From contig NZ_FOWR01000010.1 in NCBI RefSeq assembly GCF_900115495.1, positions 93,052 to 146,238 of the forward strand: a DNA stretch of 53,187 nt, in the 5' to 3' direction. The translations under genes and the position numbers were made by a program. The notes beneath the pieces were generated by a model. The model was given only the letters and a program-made list of their open reading frames with translations, was not told the DNA's origin and did not search any database. Source of the DNA: Enterovibrio norvegicus DSM 15893. GTDB taxonomy: Bacteria; Pseudomonadota; Gammaproteobacteria; Enterobacterales; Vibrionaceae. Positions 44,039-53,187 of the stretch are shown in pieces. Within the stretch, counting starts at the first letter, position 1. Each line of letters begins with the position of its first letter.

Positions 44039-45235
44039 ATGTCTAAGCTGGTTCTTGTTCTTAACTGCGGCAGCTCATCGCTGAAATTCGCTATCGTTGA
44101 CGCTCAAACAGGTGATGAGCACCTGACTGGTCTTGCAGAATGTCTGCAACTTCCAGAAGCACGCATTAAGTGGAAATTGGACGGCAAGCACGAAGCTCAA
44201 TTGGGCAACGGCGCTGCACACAAAGAAGCGCTAAGCTTCATCGTTGACACCATCCTGGTTTCAAAACCTGAGCTGGCAGAAAACCTGGGCGCTATCGGTC
44301 ACCGTGTCGTTCACGGCGGCGAGCAGTTCACTCAGTCTGCACTGATCTGTGAAAACGTTCTTAAAGGCATCCAAGATGCATCTAGCTTCGCACCGCTTCA
44401 CAACCCAGCACACCTTGTTGGTATTGAAGCAGCGAAAGCAGCGTTCCCAGAACTACAAAACGTAGCGGTATTCGACACTGCGTTCCACCAGACTATGCCA
44501 GAAGAAGCGTACCTATACGCTCTGCCATACAAGCTGTACAAAGAGAACGGTATCCGTCGTTACGGTATGCACGGTACTTCTCACTTCTTCATCGCGCAAG
44601 AAGCTGCAGAACAACTTGGCAAGCCAGTTGAAGAACTAAACATCATCAACTGTCACCTAGGTAACGGCGCATCTGTATGTGCAATCAAAAACGGTAAATC
44701 TGTAGACACTTCAATGGGTATGACCCCTCTTGAAGGTCTGGTAATGGGTACCCGTTCTGGTGACCTAGACCCAGCAATCATTTTCCACCTGCACGACGCA
44801 CTGGGTTACAGCGTTGAAGAAATCAACAACATGCTAACAAAAGAGTCTGGCCTTGCTGGTCTGACTGAAGTGACTTCTGACTGTCGTTTCGTTGAAGACA
44901 ACTACGGCACTAAAGAAGAAGCAACGCGTGCGATGGACGTATTCTGTCACCGTCTTGCCAAGTACGTTGCTGGTTACACTGCATGTCTTGACGGTCGTCT
45001 AGACGCTATCGTGTTCACTGGTGGTATCGGTGAGAACTCTGGCCCAATCCGTGAGCTAGTGCTTAACCGTCTTGGCCTTCTAGGTGTTGAAGTTGACCAA
45101 GAGCGCAACCTGAAAGCGCGCTTCGGCGGCGAAGGCGTTATCACTTCTGATAACAGCCGTGTTCCTGCGATGGTTATCTCTACCAACGAAGAACTGGTTA
45201 TCGCTCAAGATACTGCACGTCTGGCTGGTATTTAA
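44039..45235 (+). CDS. ackA: Acetate kinase
   Basis: A 398-residue enzyme of the acetokinase family that converts acetyl phosphate and ADP into acetate and ATP. The first signature [12 protein letters not shown] (5-16) and the second [11 protein letters not shown], with [17 protein letters not shown] and GDLDPAI, are all present. Strong codon bias suggests high expression. It is followed by pta after 158 bases, with a small hairpin between. Confidence 0.97.
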   Translation: MSKLVLVLNCGSSSLKFAIVDAQTGDEHLTGLAECLQLPEARIKWKLDGKHEAQLGNGAAHKEALSFIVDTILVSKPELAENLGAIGHRVVHGGEQFTQSALICENVLKGIQDASSFAPLHNPAHLVGIEAAKAAFPELQNVAVFDTAFHQTMPEEAYLYALPYKLYKENGIRRYGMHGTSHFFIAQEAAEQLGKPVEELNIINCHLGNGASVCAIKNGKSVDTSMGMTPLEGLVMGTRSGDLDPAIIFHLHDALGYSVEEINNMLTKESGLAGLTEVTSDCRFVEDNYGTKEEATRAMDVFCHRLAKYVAGYTACLDGRLDAIVFTGGIGENSGPIRELVLNRLGLLGVEVDQERNLKARFGGEGVITSDNSRVPAMVISTNEELVIAQDTARLAGI

Positions 45236-45341
45236 TTACCCACCACGCGTGACTTTACGGCTGACCACTACGGTCAGTCGTTTCAGTTTTGGCGGATCTT
45301 CAGCAAATTGACTAAGCTCTGCCACACTGAACATACTGACT

Positions 45342-45363
45342 AAGCCTGCATCTATGCGGGCTT
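45342..45363 (+). terminator. Hairpin between ackA and pta
   Basis: AAGCCTGCAT pairs with ATGCGGGCTT with one T-G wobble, about 30 bases before the pta start. A second stem CTGACC/GGTCAG lies at 45261-45277. They may attenuate or stabilise the ackA-pta transcript. Confidence 0.5.
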
Positions 45364-45393
45364 TGCTCCTGACGTAGTAAAGAGGAATTAACC

Positions 45394-47559
45394 GTGTCCC
45401 GTACTATCATGCTCATTCCTATCGGCGCTGGTGTAGGCCTGACAAGTGTCAGCCTAGGCGTATTGCGTGCGATGGAACACAAGGGCGTTCGCGTTTCGTT
45501 TTTCAAGCCCATCGCGCAACCTCGTGATGGTGGCAACCAGCCTGACCTGACGTCGACCATCATTGAAGCAAACAGCAACATGAAAGTGGCAGCGTCACTT
45601 AGCATGGCAAAAGCTGAAGAGCTTATCCGTACAGACCAAAACGATGTGTTGATGGAAGAAATCATCGCGCGTTTCCAAGAAGCAACTGCTGATGCAGAAG
45701 TCGCGCTGATTGAAGGTCTTGTACCTACACGTAACCACCCGTTTGCTAACCAAGTAAACTACGAGATCGCTAAGACTCTGGACGCGGAAATCGTGTTCGT
45801 AGCGACCCCTGGTACTGATAACCCTGCGCAACTTCGTGAGCGCATTGAGGTTGCTGTATCTAACTTCGGTGGTTCGAAGAACAAGAACATCTCTGGCTTG
45901 ATCATCAACAAGCACAATGCGCCTGTTGATGACCAAGGCCGCACTCGTCCAGACCTGTCAGACATCTTTGATGAGTCTAACGTGGCGAAACCAACCAACG
46001 TGGAAGTGATGGAGATCTTTAACTCTAGCCCTATCCGTGTTCTTGGTTGTGTGCCTTGGAGCATCGATCTGATTGCAACACGTGCTAGCGATCTTGCTGC
46101 GCACTTGAATGCTGAGATCGTAAACGAAGGTGAAATCAACACACGTCGTATTAAGAGCATCACATTCTGTGCGCGCTCTATTCCGAACATGGTTGAGCAC
46201 TTCCGTCCGGGTTCACTGCTGGTGACTTCAGCAGACCGTCCTGACGTTATCGTTGCTGCATGTCTTGCTGCAATGAACGGTCTGGAAATCGGTGCCCTGC
46301 TTCTGACTGGCGGTTACAACATTCCAGCTGAACTTCAAAGCCTGTGTGCACGTGCGTTTGAATCTGGCCTACCAGTATTCACCACTAAAGGTAACACTTG
46401 GCAGACATCTCTGAACCTTCAGAGCTTCAGCCTAGAAGTACCAGCAGACGATAAAGAGCGTGTTGAGTTTGTTAACGAGCACGTTGCAAACCACATCGAT
46501 GGCAACTGGATTGAATCACTGTCTGAAGGTTCTGTTCGTGCACGTCGTTTGAGCCCACCAGCGTTCCGTTATCAGCTCACTGAATTCGCGCGTAAAGCAG
46601 CGAAGCGCATCGTCCTGCCTGAAGGCGACGAACCGCGTACTGTGAAAGCAGCAGCTATCTGTGCTGAACGCCGTATCGCTGAATGTGTGCTTTTGGGTAA
46701 CCCTGACGAAATCCGCCGTGTTGCTGCGCAGCAAGGTGTTGAGTTAGGCGCTGGCGTCACTATCATCAACTCTGATGAAGTACGTGAAAACTACGTAGCT
46801 CGCTTGGTTGAGCTTCGTGGCGCGAAAGGCATGACCGAAGTTGTTGCTCGCGAGAAGCTGAAAGATTCAGTCTTCCTTGGCACAATGATGCTTGAAGCGG
46901 GCGAAGTTGACGGTCTGGTTTCTGGTGCGGTTCATACCACAGCAAACACTATCGTGCCTCCGTTCCAAATCATCAAAACTGCCCCAGATGCCTCTATCGT
47001 ATCGTCAATCTTCTTCATGCTTCTGCCTGATCAAGTATTGGTATACGGTGACTGTGCAATCAACCCAGATCCAACCGCTGAGCAACTGGCTGAAATCGCA
47101 ATTCAATCTGCGGATTCTGCGGCAGCATTTGGTATCGACCCACGCGTAGCAATGATCTCTTACTCTACCGGTGAATCTGGTAAGGGTGCAGACGTTGATA
47201 AAGTACGTGAAGCAACCAAACTTGCGCAAGCAAAGCGCCCAGATCTAATGATTGACGGCCCGCTTCAGTACGACGCAGCAATCATGGAAAACGTTGCAGC
47301 ATCGAAAGCGCCTAACTCGCCAGTAGCGGGTAAAGCGACGGTATTCGTATTCCCTGACCTGAACACCGGTAACACCACGTACAAAGCAGTACAACGTTCT
47401 GCTGACTTGGTTTCTATCGGTCCAATGCTTCAGGGCATGCGTAAGCCTGTGAACGACCTGTCTCGCGGCGCACTGGTAGACGATATCGTTTACACCGTTG
47501 CACTGACTGCGATTCAAGCGAAACAAGCTGATGACGCAGAAGCGGCAGCAGCTAAATAA
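45394..47559 (+). CDS. pta: Phosphate acetyltransferase
   Basis: A 721-residue long-form Pta that converts acetyl-CoA and phosphate to acetyl phosphate. Three domains are present: an N-terminal P-loop-like domain (about 1-210), a DRTGG domain (about 220-340) and the C-terminal catalytic domain (about 390-715) with [32 protein letters not shown] and [15 protein letters not shown] 45394 follows AGAGGA. With ackA it forms the acetate pathway fed by PflB. Confidence 0.97.
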   Translation: MSRTIMLIPIGAGVGLTSVSLGVLRAMEHKGVRVSFFKPIAQPRDGGNQPDLTSTIIEANSNMKVAASLSMAKAEELIRTDQNDVLMEEIIARFQEATADAEVALIEGLVPTRNHPFANQVNYEIAKTLDAEIVFVATPGTDNPAQLRERIEVAVSNFGGSKNKNISGLIINKHNAPVDDQGRTRPDLSDIFDESNVAKPTNVEVMEIFNSSPIRVLGCVPWSIDLIATRASDLAAHLNAEIVNEGEINTRRIKSITFCARSIPNMVEHFRPGSLLVTSADRPDVIVAACLAAMNGLEIGALLLTGGYNIPAELQSLCARAFESGLPVFTTKGNTWQTSLNLQSFSLEVPADDKERVEFVNEHVANHIDGNWIESLSEGSVRARRLSPPAFRYQLTEFARKAAKRIVLPEGDEPRTVKAAAICAERRIAECVLLGNPDEIRRVAAQQGVELGAGVTIINSDEVRENYVARLVELRGAKGMTEVVAREKLKDSVFLGTMMLEAGEVDGLVSGAVHTTANTIVPPFQIIKTAPDASIVSSIFFMLLPDQVLVYGDCAINPDPTAEQLAEIAIQSADSAAAFGIDPRVAMISYSTGESGKGADVDKVREATKLAQAKRPDLMIDGPLQYDAAIMENVAASKAPNSPVAGKATVFVFPDLNTGNTTYKAVQRSADLVSIGPMLQGMRKPVNDLSRGALVDDIVYTVALTAIQAKQADDAEAAAAK

Positions 47560-47577
47560 GCCTCACGCTTATTGATG

Positions 47578-47609
47578 AAAAAAGCCGATGCAACTGCATC
47601 GGCTTTTTT
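47578..47609 (+). terminator. Terminator after pta
   Basis: AAAAAAGCCGATGC/GCATCGGCTTTTTT forms a perfect stem with a four-base loop and T-runs on both strands. Confidence 0.92.
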
Positions 47610-47630
47610 GTGTCTGCTGTTTGCTTATTG

Positions 47631-47698
47631 TTACCAAGCACTTACTGTTGCCAAGTGCTTACTATTGCTAAATGGTTACTATTGCTAAATGATTAGCC
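47631..47698. repeat. 17-bp degenerate tandem repeat, 4 units
   Basis: Four 17-base units, TTACCAAGCACTTACTG, TTGCCAAGTGCTTACTA, TTGCTAAATGGTTACTA and TTGCTAAATGATTAGCC, fill the space between pta and the convergent kinase gene. The last unit covers the kinase stop codon. Confidence 0.8.
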
Positions 47699-50600
47699 CG
47701 TTTTCTTTTTCAAGTCTTTCAAGTGCTCTTCCGCGGTGATGAAATCAAACTGATTGATAGCATCTTGCAGACGCTTGAACTCTTCCATTTGATGGCACCA
47801 CTGTGGCAAGGCTTTTGACAGCACGCCAATCTTGTCCTGCACCTCAATATCAAACTCTTGAAGGCTGACTTGAAGCGAGTTGAGCTGTTCAATCAAGTAA
47901 CCGTCTAACGGCTTAATTTCTTCTTCAACCACTGGCGTTTCAGCCACGGCAGTCTGGCTGATGATTTCATCGAACACATCTATCGCAGAGACAATCATGC
48001 TTTTCAACGCCAACACGTCGTTTTCACTGACTTCCTCGCCAGTATTGTATTTTTCCTCTAAGCCACAAGCGTAGTCTGCAATCTCCTTCGCGCCGATATT
48101 GCTTCCCGCCCCTTTGCAGGAGTGGGCAAGAATGGCTTTTTCTGCCGTATCTTCTGAGGTGAGTAGCTGCTCCATGGCCGTCGCTTGAGACGTGAGGAAC
48201 AGAGACAATATCTTGAGGTATTTCGCCTTGTTGCCCCCCAAGCGCTGAACCCCTTCTCTCAGATTGATACCTGGGATCTTATCTACCATCATATCGAACA
48301 TGGTGTCATCGTAATCCATTCCCACTCTCCTTCGGGTTCTTTCCTCGTCAGTCATCATTGAAACCGATGACCCAGTCGTATTTGTTTGCTCAGCGTCGTT
48401 TTCTTCTGTCGCATCTTCTGTCGCATCTTCTGTCGCAAGTGCGTCAGGACTCAACGACGATACCGGCTCAATCGGTGTCACATTTGCGGTATCAACGTCA
48501 GTCACAGCGTCTATTTCAGTACTCTGTGGCTCAGGTGTTGTCGCCGAAGATACTTCCACAACCAGTTCACTTTTCTCATCCGGCGCTTCGTCTACTAGGG
48601 GCGTCTCTTCCTCTTTCAGTACCTCTTCCGCTTTCAGTGTCTCTTCCACTAACGGTGTTTCTTCTGCTGTAGGCATCTCTTGCGGCAGTGCGACGTCCTG
48701 TTTCTCAGTAACACGTGCATCACCGAGAGAATCCGTAGGTTTCAATAACCATTCAAGTAAGGTGCTTCTAAGTAAATTGAAATCGATGGGTTTGGCGATA
48801 TGGCCGTTCATGCCAGCCTCACGACAAGCCGCAACATCATGGGATTCCGTGTTTGCTGTCATGGCGAGGATGGGCAACTCGGTGAGTTGAAGTTCCTGAC
48901 GGATCATTTTGGTGGCAGTCACACCATCCACGACGGGCATCTGCATGTCCATCAGCACCAAATCAACGGCATGCTCCTTGAGCATTTGCACCGCTTCACC
49001 GCCATTGTTTGCAACAAGCACCTCAAGCGGCAATGCTTCCATCGCGCCAATCGCCACTTCTTGATTGACCAAGTTGTCTTCCACCAGAAGAACCACTTTA
49101 CCGTCCACTTTCATCGCTTCTGTATCAAAAACATCTTCGACTTCAAGTTCAGGTTCTGGTGCTTTTTTAGGTGAAGATCCACCCCCTAAAAAGCGAAGCT
49201 CCGCCGATGCAGCGCTGTTTCCACGCATGTGAGCCGACGGACTTTCGGCTTTTCTTTCCAACACTTCCGCGGCCTTTTCATCACTCATGCTGACGGCATC
49301 CATGAGTGCTGATGGCAACACAGGTTTTTGCACCCACTTAAAGGAAAATGGAGGGCGTGTTTCATCGACATCAAAGCCGTTATTCGTCCTAGAAATAATG
49401 ATGGTGGACGGCATTTTGTCGCCGCGGGTTAACGTCGATGTGAGAAACGACACCATGTCGTGCTCTAAGCCCTCCCACTCCGCGACCAAATAATCGAACG
49501 CGCCATTGGTTAAACTGGTTTCTTTCTCTTGAAGTTCTTCGAGTGAGCGGCACTGGCTGACCGTTGCACCGGCGTAAATGAAAATATCGCTGGTCGCGGA
49601 CAGTTGAGACATGTTTGAAGAAACAAGCAACACGCTTTTCGCTGATAGTTTTCCTGACCATGTCTCACCAAGACGCGATGTTTCATTGACACCAGACTGG
49701 CAAGGTAAAGTAAAAGAAAACACACTGCCCTCTCCAAAGCGGCTGTCGGCGTAAAGCTCTCCCCCCATCAAAGCGACTAATTCTCGCGACAAACTTAAGC
49801 CAAGCCCTTTGCCACCATAGCGACGGGATGTGGAGTTGTCGGCTTGGTTGAAAGGCTGAAACAGTTCATCAAGGTCTTTACGGCGGATGCCCAATCCTGT
49901 GTCATGCACGGAGAAACGGATGTTCACGTCATCTTCACGACGAGATTCAAGGGCTATTGATAACGTCACTTCACCCACGTCGGTGAATTTCACCGCGTTG
50001 TTACCAAGCGCCATCAACACTTGCGTAATACGAACAGAATCCGCATCAATAAGCTTGGGAATGGCCATATCCATCAGAACATGGAACTGGAGGTTTTTTT
50101 CTGCAGCTTGTTCACCGAGGCTTTTTACAACGGGAGAAAGCAAGGTTTCGACGTTGCATTCAACCCATTCAATTTCCAGGTTACCTGCTTTCACGTTAGT
50201 GAATGCTAACACGGTATTTAACGCATCTAGCAGCGTATTCCCAGACGAGATCACCCGCTCAATGTAGCGCTTTTGCTTACCTTCTAGCCCACTATCCAAT
50301 GCCAGTTGAGACATCCCCAGAATCGCATTAAGTGGTGTTCTGAACTCGTGAGACATGTTGGACAAGAAATCTTTCTTGGCTTGATAGGCCGATCGCGCAG
50401 AGCGCTTGGCAGTATCAAGCTCATTGAGTTTTTGGAGGTAAGCTTGCCTTTGCTCTTTTAAGGCGTCCTTGGTCTGCTGAAGCGTCGTCGCGCCCCATAC
50501 CAAAAGCGCGAGCAGCACTATCACCAAGCCGACCAAAAGGGGAACGGCTGTCAAGACACCGCCCCCTGTAGTTGGCGGCAGTGACGTGCTAGAGAGATAG

Positions 50601-50713
50601 CCACTTTCTTCCCTCGCCAATGCCGCAGTGGAATGCAATAACATCAACACTGCCGCGGACCATGTCAAGAAGGTCGCGCGTAAGCCACTCAGATGCTTGT
50701 TCATTTTTGTCAT
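47693..50713 (-). CDS. Hybrid histidine kinase with receiver and HPt domains
   Basis: A hybrid sensor kinase of about 1006 residues from ATG 50713; the true start is uncertain (ATG 50704 and earlier codons to 50836 are possible), and this one gives a proper signal-like N-terminus. It has two hydrophobic segments (about 12-33, 53-75) with only about 20 residues between them, so no real periplasmic sensor. A HisKA domain has SHEFRTPLN with His122. The HATPase domain has GNNAVKFTD, DTGLGI and GKGLGLS. A divergent receiver-like segment precedes a full REC domain (VLLVEDNLVNQE, phospho-Asp in LVLMDMQMP). An acidic linker with ATED repeats leads to a C-terminal HPt (AHSCKGAGSNIGA). Divergent from the HD-GYP regulator, its likely partner. 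Confidence 0.88.
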   Translation of the reverse strand: MTKMNKHLSGLRATFLTWSAAVLMLLHSTAALAREESGYLSSTSLPPTTGGGVLTAVPLLVGLVIVLLALLVWGATTLQQTKDALKEQRQAYLQKLNELDTAKRSARSAYQAKKDFLSNMSHEFRTPLNAILGMSQLALDSGLEGKQKRYIERVISSGNTLLDALNTVLAFTNVKAGNLEIEWVECNVETLLSPVVKSLGEQAAEKNLQFHVLMDMAIPKLIDADSVRITQVLMALGNNAVKFTDVGEVTLSIALESRREDDVNIRFSVHDTGLGIRRKDLDELFQPFNQADNSTSRRYGGKGLGLSLSRELVALMGGELYADSRFGEGSVFSFTLPCQSGVNETSRLGETWSGKLSAKSVLLVSSNMSQLSATSDIFIYAGATVSQCRSLEELQEKETSLTNGAFDYLVAEWEGLEHDMVSFLTSTLTRGDKMPSTIIISRTNNGFDVDETRPPFSFKWVQKPVLPSALMDAVSMSDEKAAEVLERKAESPSAHMRGNSAASAELRFLGGGSSPKKAPEPELEVEDVFDTEAMKVDGKVVLLVEDNLVNQEVAIGAMEALPLEVLVANNGGEAVQMLKEHAVDLVLMDMQMPVVDGVTATKMIRQELQLTELPILAMTANTESHDVAACREAGMNGHIAKPIDFNLLRSTLLEWLLKPTDSLGDARVTEKQDVALPQEMPTAEETPLVEETLKAEEVLKEEETPLVDEAPDEKSELVVEVSSATTPEPQSTEIDAVTDVDTANVTPIEPVSSLSPDALATEDATEDATEENDAEQTNTTGSSVSMMTDEERTRRRVGMDYDDTMFDMMVDKIPGINLREGVQRLGGNKAKYLKILSLFLTSQATAMEQLLTSEDTAEKAILAHSCKGAGSNIGAKEIADYACGLEEKYNTGEEVSENDVLALKSMIVSAIDVFDEIISQTAVAETPVVEEEIKPLDGYLIEQLNSLQVSLQEFDIEVQDKIGVLSKALPQWCHQMEEFKRLQDAINQFDFITAEEHLKDLKKKTG
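48402..48437. repeat. In-frame 12-bp tandem repeat in the kinase linker
   Basis: Three perfect copies of TCTTCTGTCGCA encode the ATED repeat of the acidic linker between REC and HPt. The 12-bp period keeps the frame, so copy number can vary without frameshift. Confidence 0.85.
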
Positions 50714-50920
50714 CGCACATTTTGGGTCTTCGAGCACCGCATTCACATTCAACGTACTGGCCTCCAGCGACATCAATGGTGGGTGAAAATAAACGAGAAA
50801 AATAGGCGCCATCTCTACGCTAAGTTTATGTCTCAATTAAAATAATGTGACTCATAATTGGAACATTATTAAGAGTAGACCTAGGATTGTATAAGTGGAA
50901 AGTCATTCAGGATCCCTTTG

Positions 50921-52021
50921 ATGCTGTCACCGGAAATCAAGACAAATAAACGCGCTACCGTCCTGGTTGTCGACGACACCCCGGAGAACCTCGTGTTTGT
51001 CAGCGAGATGTTGCGAGACAAGTACGAAGTTAAGGCGGCGACCAACGGACAAACGGCACTCGCCATTGTTGAAAAATTCTCCATTGACCTGATTTTGTTG
51101 GACGTTGTGATGCCAGGCATGGATGGTTATGAAGTCTGTCGCCAGATAAAAGCCAAAAAATCTGCGCACGATATTCCCGTCATATTCCTAACATCAAAAT
51201 CGAAAACTGAAGACCAAGAATACGGATTCTCCGTCGGCGCTGCGGATTACATCATGAAGCCGATGAGCCCGCCAATCACGATGGCGCGCATCAAAATCCA
51301 TCTTGAAAACAAGGCGTCTCAAGATTTCCTTCATAATCAAAACGAATTTTTGGAAGCCGAAGTTCAACGCCGACTCAAAGAGCTCAGTGTTATCCAAGAT
51401 GTCACGATAAATGCCCTTGCGAGTCTTGCGGAAACGCGTGACCAAGAGACCGGCAACCACATTGTCCGAACGCAGTATTACGTAAAGATACTTGCTGACC
51501 AGCTCTATTTGCGCGGAAAGTTCACCGACATTGTCACCCCTGAATACATCACTATGGTGTTCAAGACTGCGCCGTTGCACGACATCGGTAAAGTGGGGAT
51601 CCCTGATGCTATTTTGCTCAAACCAGGCAAGTTAACCGCAGATGAATTTGAGATCATGAAGTCGCATGCAAAACTGGGTTTTGATGCCATCATGAAAGCA
51701 GAAAAAGAAGTGGACGCAGAGTATCCATTCTTGAAGGCCGCCAAAGAAATTGCCCTTGGACATCATGAAAAGTGGGATGGATCTGGGTATCCGCAAGGTT
51801 TGGTTGGCGAAGACATTCCGCTCAGTGCGCGCTTAATGGCCGTGGCCGATGTTTTTGACGCCCTGGTGAGTAAGCGTGTTTACAAATCCGCTATGTCACA
51901 TGATGAAGCGTTTGAGATTATTCGAGAAGGCAAAGGATCGCACTTTGACCCCATGCTTGTTGATTTGATGTTTGAGATGAAAAACGACTTTATTAAAATC
52001 GCTGAAACCTACAAAGATTAA
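50921..52021 (+). CDS. Response regulator with HD-GYP domain
   Basis: A 366-residue protein. The N-terminal REC domain (about 12-130) has the acid pair VVDDT and phospho-Asp61 in LLDVVMPGMDG. After a helical linker, the HD-GYP domain has HDIGKVGIPD and HHEKWDGSGYP plus LMAVADVFDAL, so it should hydrolyse c-di-GMP. ATG 50921 follows AGGAT; TTG 50918 was rejected. It lies divergent from the hybrid kinase with a 207-base shared promoter region. It is a plausible cognate output of the kinase's phosphorelay. Confidence 0.93.
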   Translation: MLSPEIKTNKRATVLVVDDTPENLVFVSEMLRDKYEVKAATNGQTALAIVEKFSIDLILLDVVMPGMDGYEVCRQIKAKKSAHDIPVIFLTSKSKTEDQEYGFSVGAADYIMKPMSPPITMARIKIHLENKASQDFLHNQNEFLEAEVQRRLKELSVIQDVTINALASLAETRDQETGNHIVRTQYYVKILADQLYLRGKFTDIVTPEYITMVFKTAPLHDIGKVGIPDAILLKPGKLTADEFEIMKSHAKLGFDAIMKAEKEVDAEYPFLKAAKEIALGHHEKWDGSGYPQGLVGEDIPLSARLMAVADVFDALVSKRVYKSAMSHDEAFEIIREGKGSHFDPMLVDLMFEMKNDFIKIAETYKD

Positions 52022-52063
52022 CCCGCGATGCATCCAGCAACTTGCTCTCAGCACGTTTAAAAT

Positions 52064-52111
52064 ATTACCGCACCTTCTGTGTTCGCAATGTGCAACAGAA
52101 GGTGCGGTAAT
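52064..52111. terminator. Perfect 17-bp hairpin between convergent genes
   Basis: ATTACCGCACCTTCTGT at 52064-52080 pairs perfectly with 52095-52111. It lies between the HD-GYP gene and the LysE-type gene and can end both transcripts; T-runs are short. Confidence 0.7.
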
Positions 52112-52120
52112 CAAAAACGT

Positions 52121-52753
52121 TTAGCCTACCGCTAACCAAACCCCTACACCCATCATAAGGGTGCCTGCGATTCGATTCATCAAACGCACATTGCCACTTT
52201 TTTGCAGGAAGTGACGCAGCGTGCGACCACCACTTGCGTACAACAGCAAACAGCCAAATTCCGTCATCAAGATGATGCCTATCAGCACGGTCAGTTGAGG
52301 TGGCATCGCTAATGTTGGATTAATGAAAGGTGGTAACAATGAAATCATAAACGCCCACCCTTTCGGGTTCGCAATCGCAGTCACAAAGCCCTGCATTGCA
52401 AGCGTCATCGGTGAGGTGTCAGTGCCTGCTGACAAATCTGACGGGATCGCCATTTTGCCGCGAGACATCCACATCTGAAGGCCAAGATAGAACAAATACG
52501 CCCCGCCCACATACTTCAGCACGCTGAACAGACTTGGATAGTTCAACATGATGGCTGCCACGCCAATCACGGAAGAAATGGAAACCAGCGCAACGCCAAT
52601 CAACTCTCCCCACATCATATGAAGGCTACGACGCACGCCAATGCTCATGCCTAACGTCATTGCTAAGGTCATGCACATACCCGGCGTAACGGATACGAAA
52701 AAGAAAGTGGGGATAAATACCGCCAACATCGCGATATCAATTGCAGATGCCAC
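52121..52753 (-). CDS. LysE family translocator
   Basis: A 210-residue inner-membrane exporter of the LysE/RhtB superfamily, with about six membrane segments. The N-terminal FFFVSVTPGMCMTLAM and the central GAYLFYLGLQMW, then TAIANPKGWAFMISLLPPF, are typical. GTG 52753 follows GGAG and fits the family start; a TTG 8 codons upstream was rejected. The substrate is unknown; amino acids are usual for this family. Confidence 0.88.
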   Translation of the reverse strand: MASAIDIAMLAVFIPTFFFVSVTPGMCMTLAMTLGMSIGVRRSLHMMWGELIGVALVSISSVIGVAAIMLNYPSLFSVLKYVGGAYLFYLGLQMWMSRGKMAIPSDLSAGTDTSPMTLAMQGFVTAIANPKGWAFMISLLPPFINPTLAMPPQLTVLIGIILMTEFGCLLLYASGGRTLRHFLQKSGNVRLMNRIAGTLMMGVGVWLAVG

Positions 52754-52868
52754 GTTAACTCCGGACAAAATAAGCAAAAAGAAGTGTAGTAGAAACTGGC
52801 GTCGCTAAAGCGTCAAGGAAGAGTTACTGAATGAGCATAAAAATAAACGTAAGTCTTGATACTAAAAA

Positions 52869-53187
52869 GAGACTGTAACTAATTTTGTGTAACTGGCTAT
52901 CACACCATACTCTAATGAGAGTTAAGGATAGGCAGATGCGCATGAACAAGAAAGAACTCGAAGCTTTCGCAAAGGAAGCAGCCAAAGGTATCAAAACACC
53001 TGAGGACTTGAACGAATTTAGCCAGATGTTGAAAAAAATCACCGTCGAAGCAGCGTTGAATGCTGAAATGGATGAGCACCTAGGCTACGAAAAACATCAA
53101 AAGTCGCCATCAAACAACAGTCGGAATGGCACGAGCAGCAAACGTGTCAAAACCGAAGAGGGCGAATTTGATCTTGATACACCGCGC
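52869..53187 (+). mobile_element. Left end of an IS256-family insertion sequence (truncated by window)
   Basis: From about 52869 the sequence GAGACTGTAACTAATTTTGT resembles the terminal inverted repeat of IS256-type elements, and a transposase reading frame starts 67 bases inside. The right end lies outside the window, so the length and target duplication cannot be read. Confidence 0.75.
52936..53187 (+). CDS. IS256-family transposase, N-terminal part
   Basis: An 84-codon partial ORF that runs off the window. ATG 52936 follows AAGGATAGG; ATG 52942 is an alternative. It reads like the N-terminus of Mutator/IS256 transposases: a helical KKITVEAALNAEMDEHLGYE segment, then a Ser/Asn-rich NNSRNGTSSKRVKTEEGEF that leads to the catalytic domain outside the window. 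No disruption is seen, but completeness cannot be judged. Confidence 0.88.
   Translation, partial: MRMNKKELEAFAKEAAKGIKTPEDLNEFSQMLKKITVEAALNAEMDEHLGYEKHQKSPSNNSRNGTSSKRVKTEEGEFDLDTPR

Overview
The window is bacterial chromosome from a marine gamma-proteobacterium, most likely a member of the Vibrionaceae (Grimontia/Enterovibrio/Photobacterium-like; the genus is inferred). The evidence is the gene families and their order: ycaO-focA-pflB-pflA, speA-speB, yfbV/ackA-pta, yfbU, a tandem photolyase/cryptochrome set, and a lone binding protein resembling the Vibrio chitin-oligosaccharide-binding protein. The host genes look like vertically inherited core genes with about balanced base composition.

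Layout. 1-2.9 kb: tRNA-Tyr, glutathionyl-hydroquinone reductase, a small lipoprotein and xthA. 3.0-6.2 kb (minus strand): a four-gene basic amino acid ABC importer in the order ATPase, binding protein, permease, permease. 6.6-9.5 kb: an orphan oligosaccharide/peptide-binding protein and a periplasmic TPR protein, converging on a 10-unit octanucleotide repeat. 9.8-16.1 kb: ycaO, focA, pflB, pflA, with an FNR-type box placed for activation of focA. 16.2-17.5 kb: an orphan CbiM-like membrane protein and yfbU. 17.8-21.1 kb: a candidate arginine-rich leader ORF, then speA and speB (arginine to agmatine to putrescine). 21.1-24.4 kb: a small AT-richer accessory island with a coiled-coil membrane protein, a 107-bp copy of an internal part of speB, a PH-domain-like membrane protein, a Fic protein with a convergent 50-codon ORF, and fragments of repeats. 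24.4-29.4 kb: rlmA, chaN-like lipoprotein, a secreted trypsin-like protease translationally coupled to a membrane-anchored partner, and a TIGR03643-type gene. 29.6-36.6 kb: a compact six-gene MoxR/Bat operon (AAA ATPase, DUF58, DUF4381, two VWA proteins, BatD). 37.0-41.6 kb (minus): Fe-S photolyase with an overlapping DUF2256 gene, a second photolyase and a cryptochrome DASH. 41.9-43.6 kb: a small unknown gene, a cold-shock protein and yfbV. 44.0-47.6 kb: ackA and pta. 47.7-52.0 kb: a hybrid sensor kinase divergent from a REC/HD-GYP response regulator. 52.1-53.2 kb: a LysE-type exporter and the left end of an IS256-family element running off the window.

How genes work together. FocA, PflB, PflA, Pta and AckA make up the pyruvate-to-formate-plus-acetate branch of mixed-acid fermentation. 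The importer plus SpeA and SpeB suggest arginine uptake and conversion to putrescine. The kinase and HD-GYP regulator suggest a c-di-GMP circuit. The photolyases form a light/UV repair group.

Most notable unexplained structure: octanucleotide repeats built on GCGAG lie at stop codons between convergent genes; the speB scar marks the accessory island; the Fic/small-ORF pair, the protease/partner pair and the speA leader candidate are the best leads for new biology. I found no CRISPR array and no clear large defence system.
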